Of a stretch of DNA of 64,000 nt, positions 61,288 through 64,000 are shown piece after piece; positions within the stretch are counted from its first letter, which is position 1, and each line of letters opens with the position of its first letter. The notes below the pieces were generated by a model that saw only the letters and a program-made list of their open reading frames with translations, did not search any database and had not been told where the DNA came from. The stretch is taken from positions 62,001-126,000 of the forward strand of contig CAWAJB010000025.1 in assembly GCA_963782185.1 (NCBI GenBank), read 5' to 3'. Made by a program: the position numbers and the translations under genes. Source of the stretch: RYN-230 sp963782185. Lineage in GTDB: Bacteria; Actinomycetota; Actinomycetes; Streptosporangiales; Streptosporangiaceae.

Positions 61288-61440
61288 TCAGCCCACGGCC
61301 AGGATGATCACCACCGCAAGCAGGATCAGCAGCCCGATCACGATCGATCCGGCGATCGCCCCGGTACGCCCACTGGTGTTCTTCGTTCCGGCGTGGTGCT
61401 GGCCGCGCAATGGCTCCCCCTCAGGTAGTTGGGCCGCCAC
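61288..61440 (-). CDS. Small single-span membrane protein
   Basis: From GTG 61440 the frame encodes 50 residues: VAAQLPEGEPLRGQHHAGTK, NTSGRTGAIAGSIVIGLLIL, LAVVIILAVG. One hydrophobic helix occupies the C-terminal 23 residues. No family is recognised, though small actinomycete tail-anchored proteins of this kind are common. The frame is open to 61557, so the start is uncertain. Confidence 0.5.
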   Translation of the reverse strand: MAAQLPEGEPLRGQHHAGTKNTSGRTGAIAGSIVIGLLILLAVVIILAVG

Positions 61441-61627
61441 GCTGCGCCCAGGCCGAGCCACTACCCATGGGAGCTCACTCTGCACCTTCCGGCGGTAAAC
61501 AGACTGAACACTCAGGCGGCATCGACCGGGATGCCCGGCTCGGCGAGCCGGGTCCATCCGAAAACATTTCCGAAAGAAAACTCCAAACAGCTACTGGAGT
61601 CTACGAGCCGGGGCGCATCCTGGCCAG

Positions 61628-62410
61628 ATGGTCGCCTCGGACCCCGCCCGCGAGCCGGCGCTGGAGCGGGCGATGCCCGCCGACGCCGTGCCCGGCTCCA
61701 CCATCCCGGAGGACACTGAGGCCGAGGTCCTGCTCCAGGATGGCACATGGGCCTGGGCGCAGGTCACGGGTCAGCGCAAGGACCGGCACGGCCGCTGGTG
61801 CGTCGGGCTCCGCTGGTACGCCAGCCCCGCCGTGGGCGGCCGGGAAGGCTGGTACCTCTACGACCCGGCGTTGATCCGGCGGCCCAACGGCCGTTTACTG
61901 AAAGAGGCCGCCTGGCTCCCGCCCCGTAGGGCCGGCCATACCCTTCGGCGCGCTCACCGGGAAGCCGGCCGGGCCGTCGGGGGTCGGCCGCCGGCGGCTG
62001 GCCGGTCCCGGAAACCGAGGCTTGCGCGGGCGCGCGTGACCGGGGGCGAAAAGATCGTTGCGGAGATTTTCAGGTTTTGCCGGGCCGGGCGCGGCCTTGT
62101 CGGTGACCCGGGCCGGGTGTTAGGTTCCTGCGCGGTTGACGAAACAGCCGCCTTTCCTCGCTGCCCGCGTGCGCGCACTCGGCGCCATCGGCAACGGCAT
62201 GCCGAGCTTGCCCGGCGGAAAGCACGAGATGTTGACCGACAGCGCATACGAGCACATCGTCCTGGTCAGGTCGGACGGTGGCCTGGCGGTCGTGACCCCG
62301 CTGGTTCAGGTCAGCGCCTGGAACGCCCAGTATTTCTGGGAGGCGCTTGCGTCCGTCACCTGGAACCACGCCATCATTGTGGCGGATCTGACCGCCCAGG
62401 GGGATTGTGA
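61628..62410 (+). CDS. Hypothetical protein, reliable only in its N-terminal half
   Basis: The first ~110 residues look like a real small domain: EAEVLLQDGTWAWAQVTGQR, HGRWCVGLRWYASPAVGGRE and GWYLYDPALIRRPNGRLLKE. After about residue 115 the sequence becomes Arg-rich and overlaps the STAS gene in another frame, so the natural stop has probably been lost by a frame change near 61950. Sequence of this kind (WYLYDPALIRP) occurs in uncharacterised actinomycete proteins. It has no membrane span. The function is unknown. Confidence 0.45.
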   Translation: MVASDPAREPALERAMPADAVPGSTIPEDTEAEVLLQDGTWAWAQVTGQRKDRHGRWCVGLRWYASPAVGGREGWYLYDPALIRRPNGRLLKEAAWLPPRRAGHTLRRAHREAGRAVGGRPPAAGRSRKPRLARARVTGGEKIVAEIFRFCRAGRGLVGDPGRVLGSCAVDETAAFPRCPRARTRRHRQRHAELARRKARDVDRQRIRAHRPGQVGRWPGGRDPAGSGQRLERPVFLGGACVRHLEPRHHCGGSDRPGGL

Positions 62411-62633
62411 CTGGCACGCGATGGGCGCCCTGATCATGGCGCTGAGGTACACCGACGCCGGCGGCGGGGAACTGCGGGTCGCCGCCGGAAGCCCGTCGGT
62501 CCGCGGCGCCCTGGCCACTGCGGGGCTGGACCGACTGCTCGCCGTGTTCGACGGGCTGGAGGACGCCCTCCCGGACGGCGATCCGCCGCCCGAAGCAGGC
62601 TGTCCCGGGCTGGCCGCCCGCCTAGCTGAATAG
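62229..62633 (+). CDS. STAS-domain protein (anti-anti-sigma-like)
   Basis: I chose ATG 62229 (MLTDSAYEHIVLVRSDGGLA), with GGCGGAAAG upstream; a TTG at 62136 is also in frame. The 134-residue protein shows a STAS-like fold: IVLVRSDGGLAVVTPLVQVS, SVTWNHAIIVADLTAQGDCD with the helix following (WHAMGALIMALRYT) and GELRVAAGSPSVRGALATAG. The usual DS(T/S)G is altered to DCDWHAMG, so phosphorylation at the canonical Ser is unlikely. Confidence 0.65.
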   Translation: MLTDSAYEHIVLVRSDGGLAVVTPLVQVSAWNAQYFWEALASVTWNHAIIVADLTAQGDCDWHAMGALIMALRYTDAGGGELRVAAGSPSVRGALATAGLDRLLAVFDGLEDALPDGDPPPEAGCPGLAARLAE

Positions 62634-62639
62634 CTAGCG

Positions 62640-63224
62640 TCAGTCGGGCGGCTGCCAGTCGGGGTCCCGGCCCGTCCAGGCGATGAGAGCCCGTGAGTCA
62701 GAAGCACCGGGAACGGACTTCTCGGCCGCGAAGACCCGGGGATTGCGTACCTGCGCGGCGGGGAGAGGTTCGAGGACGCTGCGGGCGAACTCGACCGCCT
62801 CGCCGGGCAGCACCATGTCCAGGCCCGCGCTCTTGCCGACGTCCCAGCCGTGAACGAACAGGTCCAGGGCGGGGAAGCTCAGCCCCTCACCGATGCTGCG
62901 CCTGCCCCTCGGCGAGTCAACGACCTCGGTTATGTCCACGCCGGTCACGGCGTCACGGGCCTGGTCCGCGAGGCCCTGCCACCACGGGCCGGGGCTTCCT
63001 TCCACCGCGTCGCCGGGCGGTTCGACCGGCGACCAGTCAGGCTGCACCCCCTGGAGGAGCAGCGTCCCGAATCGCGTGGCCTGGCCGACGTGGCCGAGGA
63101 CATCGAGTGCCCGCCACCCCTGGCACGGGGAAGCCCGCTGCCAGTCGGCCTCGCCCAGTCCGCTCACCGCTTCGCTGAAGAAGTCCAGGCCCCGCAGAAA
63201 TGCTGTATCCGGCTGCCACTGCAT
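62640..63224 (-). CDS. DinB/maleylpyruvate-isomerase-like TIGR03086 family protein
   Basis: This 194-residue helical-bundle protein has DWQRASPCQGWRALDVLGHV (metal-binding His region), the central ALDLFVHGWDVGKSAGLDMV and a C-terminal RVFAAEKSVPGASDSRALIA, WTGRDPDW. The HGWD motif and the opening P(C/S)xGW are signatures of the TIGR03086/MDMPI family, predicted thiol-dependent (mycothiol) S-transferases. It is cytoplasmic and stands alone. Confidence 0.86.
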   Translation of the reverse strand: MQWQPDTAFLRGLDFFSEAVSGLGEADWQRASPCQGWRALDVLGHVGQATRFGTLLLQGVQPDWSPVEPPGDAVEGSPGPWWQGLADQARDAVTGVDITEVVDSPRGRRSIGEGLSFPALDLFVHGWDVGKSAGLDMVLPGEAVEFARSVLEPLPAAQVRNPRVFAAEKSVPGASDSRALIAWTGRDPDWQPPD

Positions 63225-63291
63225 CCGCCCAGCCTGACACAGGCGCCGGTGCTGGCTGAACCTCCCGGGCCAGGCGGCGAGTCCCGCTGGC

Positions 63292-63789
63292 CTAGGGCAG
63301 ATGGGCAGGCCACGCGGCCGGGGAGGCCGGGCCAGACGAATCCCCGCCAGGCCAGTCGTGCTGAAACTTGCTGATCACGAGCCCAGGTTCCTGGTCCCAG
63401 CCGAGGATCGTCATCACGATGCGCAGTGATTTGGGGACTTCATGCAGTATTACCTGCGTGGCGGGGCCAGCCAGTCGGACGATGGCCCGCAGCCCGGCCA
63501 GGTCACAGAATGTCACGGCGGACAGGTCGACATGGAGACGGGGGTTGTCTCGGGGAATGCTGCTCAGCGCCTCCATCAGCGCGGGATAGGTTTCCTCGTC
63601 GATGTCGCCATCCAGGACGAGCGTGCCAGGGACCTGGCCGTACTTGGTGATATCCATCTCGCCGGGCAGCCAGACCAGCAGCCGCGGGCGATGCTGGGGC
63701 ATCGAAGGCTGCGCCCTCGCTGGCTGAGTTGCGGCGGCCCCGATCTCTGGCGCCGGGGCAAGAGGCTTCCCGTCAGGGGTCCCGATCAT
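63292..63789 (-). CDS. STAS-domain protein lacking the phosphorylatable Ser
   Basis: This 165-residue protein has an Ala/Pro-rich N-terminus (1-45) followed by a STAS domain: PGTLVLDGDIDEETYPALME, RLHVDLSAVTFCDLAGLRAI and QVILHEVPKSLRIVMTILGW. The Ser of the DS(S/T)G motif is Leu here (CDLAG). This variant is frequent in actinomycete STAS proteins and is probably regulated without phosphorylation. It is divergent from the winged-helix gene at the right edge. Confidence 0.83.
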   Translation of the reverse strand: MIGTPDGKPLAPAPEIGAAATQPARAQPSMPQHRPRLLVWLPGEMDITKYGQVPGTLVLDGDIDEETYPALMEALSSIPRDNPRLHVDLSAVTFCDLAGLRAIVRLAGPATQVILHEVPKSLRIVMTILGWDQEPGLVISKFQHDWPGGDSSGPASPAAWPAHLP

Positions 63790-63891
63790 CGCCCTCTCCC
63801 GTCAGGAGTGGCCCGGTCAGTGGCACTGCCAGGATCGGCCCCCGAGGGAGACCTGTCAATATGAACATGAGAAAAATATCGTGCGTTTCTT

Positions 63892-63927
63892 CTCGTGAGA
63901 GTTCTCTCGCGAGGTTATACTCACGAG
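63892..63927 (+). promoter_or_regulatory. Promoter with three 8-bp elements at 14-bp spacing
   Basis: CTCGTGAG (63892-63899), CTCGCGAG (63906-63913, perfect palindrome) and CTCACGAG (63920-63927) start exactly 14 bp apart; the first and third are reverse complements of each other. A -10-like TATACT (63916-63921) overlaps the third, placing transcription start at or next to the regulator ATG at 63929. This looks like an autoregulatory operator array. Confidence 0.7.
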
Positions 63928-63928
63928 C

Positions 63929-64000
63929 ATGCTTCCTGACGAGAGCGGCGGCAGCTGGACGCTGCTGACTGGGCACGGGCGCGTGCTCGTGGAGGTCGCG
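63929..64000 (+). CDS. Winged-helix regulator, 5' end only
   Basis: ATG 63929 opens MLPDESGGSWTLLTGHGRVL followed by VEVA at the window edge. The SWTLLTGHGRVLVEVA opening is typical of small MarR/ArsR-like winged-helix regulators of actinomycetes. Only 24 codons are visible. The start coincides with the predicted transcription start, so the mRNA is probably leaderless. Confidence 0.65.
   Translation, partial: MLPDESGGSWTLLTGHGRVLVEVA

Overview
The window looks like a stretch of chromosome from a very GC-rich actinomycete, most likely Streptosporangiales or a near relative (inference). The reasons are pervasive GTG and TTG starts, strong third-position GC, a complete pknB-pbpA-rodA-pstP-fhaB-fhaA cell-wall/cell-division cluster ending at a tRNA-Leu, crgA, a bacterial proteasome activator (Bpa), an F420/FMN-type PPOX enzyme, a subtilisin-inhibitor-like lipoprotein, and several STAS and anti-sigma ATPase genes.

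Layout. 1-19.8 kb is accessory and metabolic. It holds a frameshifted YncE-like lipoprotein, an ECF41-type sigma factor, a TetR/MFS efflux pair with three matching operators, a stand-alone protein resembling the GyrA breakage-reunion region, a resuscitation-factor-like protein, DsbA-like, DUF190, a truncated kinase, GNAT, RibD-like, an auxiliary TrpRS behind a Trp leader-peptide attenuator, peptidase E, MaoC, PPOX, a methyltransferase, a pentapeptide protein, DUF2252 and an ATP-dependent DNA ligase. 19.8-31.9 kb is the conserved core: DUF6114 and its secreted partner, a DUF5324-like protein, cyclophilin, rhomboid protease and crgA, then the six-gene Ser/Thr kinase-penicillin-binding protein operon and tRNA-Leu(CAG). 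32-43 kb carries a DAO-type oxidoreductase, Usp, Fpg/Nei glycosylase, SSI-like lipoprotein, secreted GH12-like protein, PAS/GAF histidine kinase, S53 peptidase, a polysaccharide-type ABC exporter and a MarR regulator with two operators. 43-54 kb holds two tandem paralogous polytopic membrane proteins (one frameshifted), an anti-sigma ATPase, arginine deiminase, STAS, a GT2 glycosyltransferase, a heavily decayed membrane glycosyltransferase and a coupled RHH / small ORF / double-ClpN operon under a perfect palindrome. 54-64 kb holds pheA, bpa, a quinone oxidoreductase, a ParA/MinD-like ATPase, a phosphoesterase, an SDR and STAS proteins. It ends at a winged-helix regulator preceded by three 8-bp palindromes spaced exactly 14 bp apart.

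Two properties run through the window. First, at least seven accessory genes carry single-base reading-frame breaks, while I see none in the conserved core from 19.8 to 43 kb; this is either relaxed selection or uncorrected assembly indels. Second, short tandem repeats are common: those inside coding regions have unit lengths divisible by three (18, 27 and 30 bp), while those between genes do not (14, 16, 19 and 35 bp). The most interesting items are the GyrA-like protein, the RHH/small ORF/ClpN operon, the trpS attenuator, the three operator sets, and the 14-bp operator array at the right edge.
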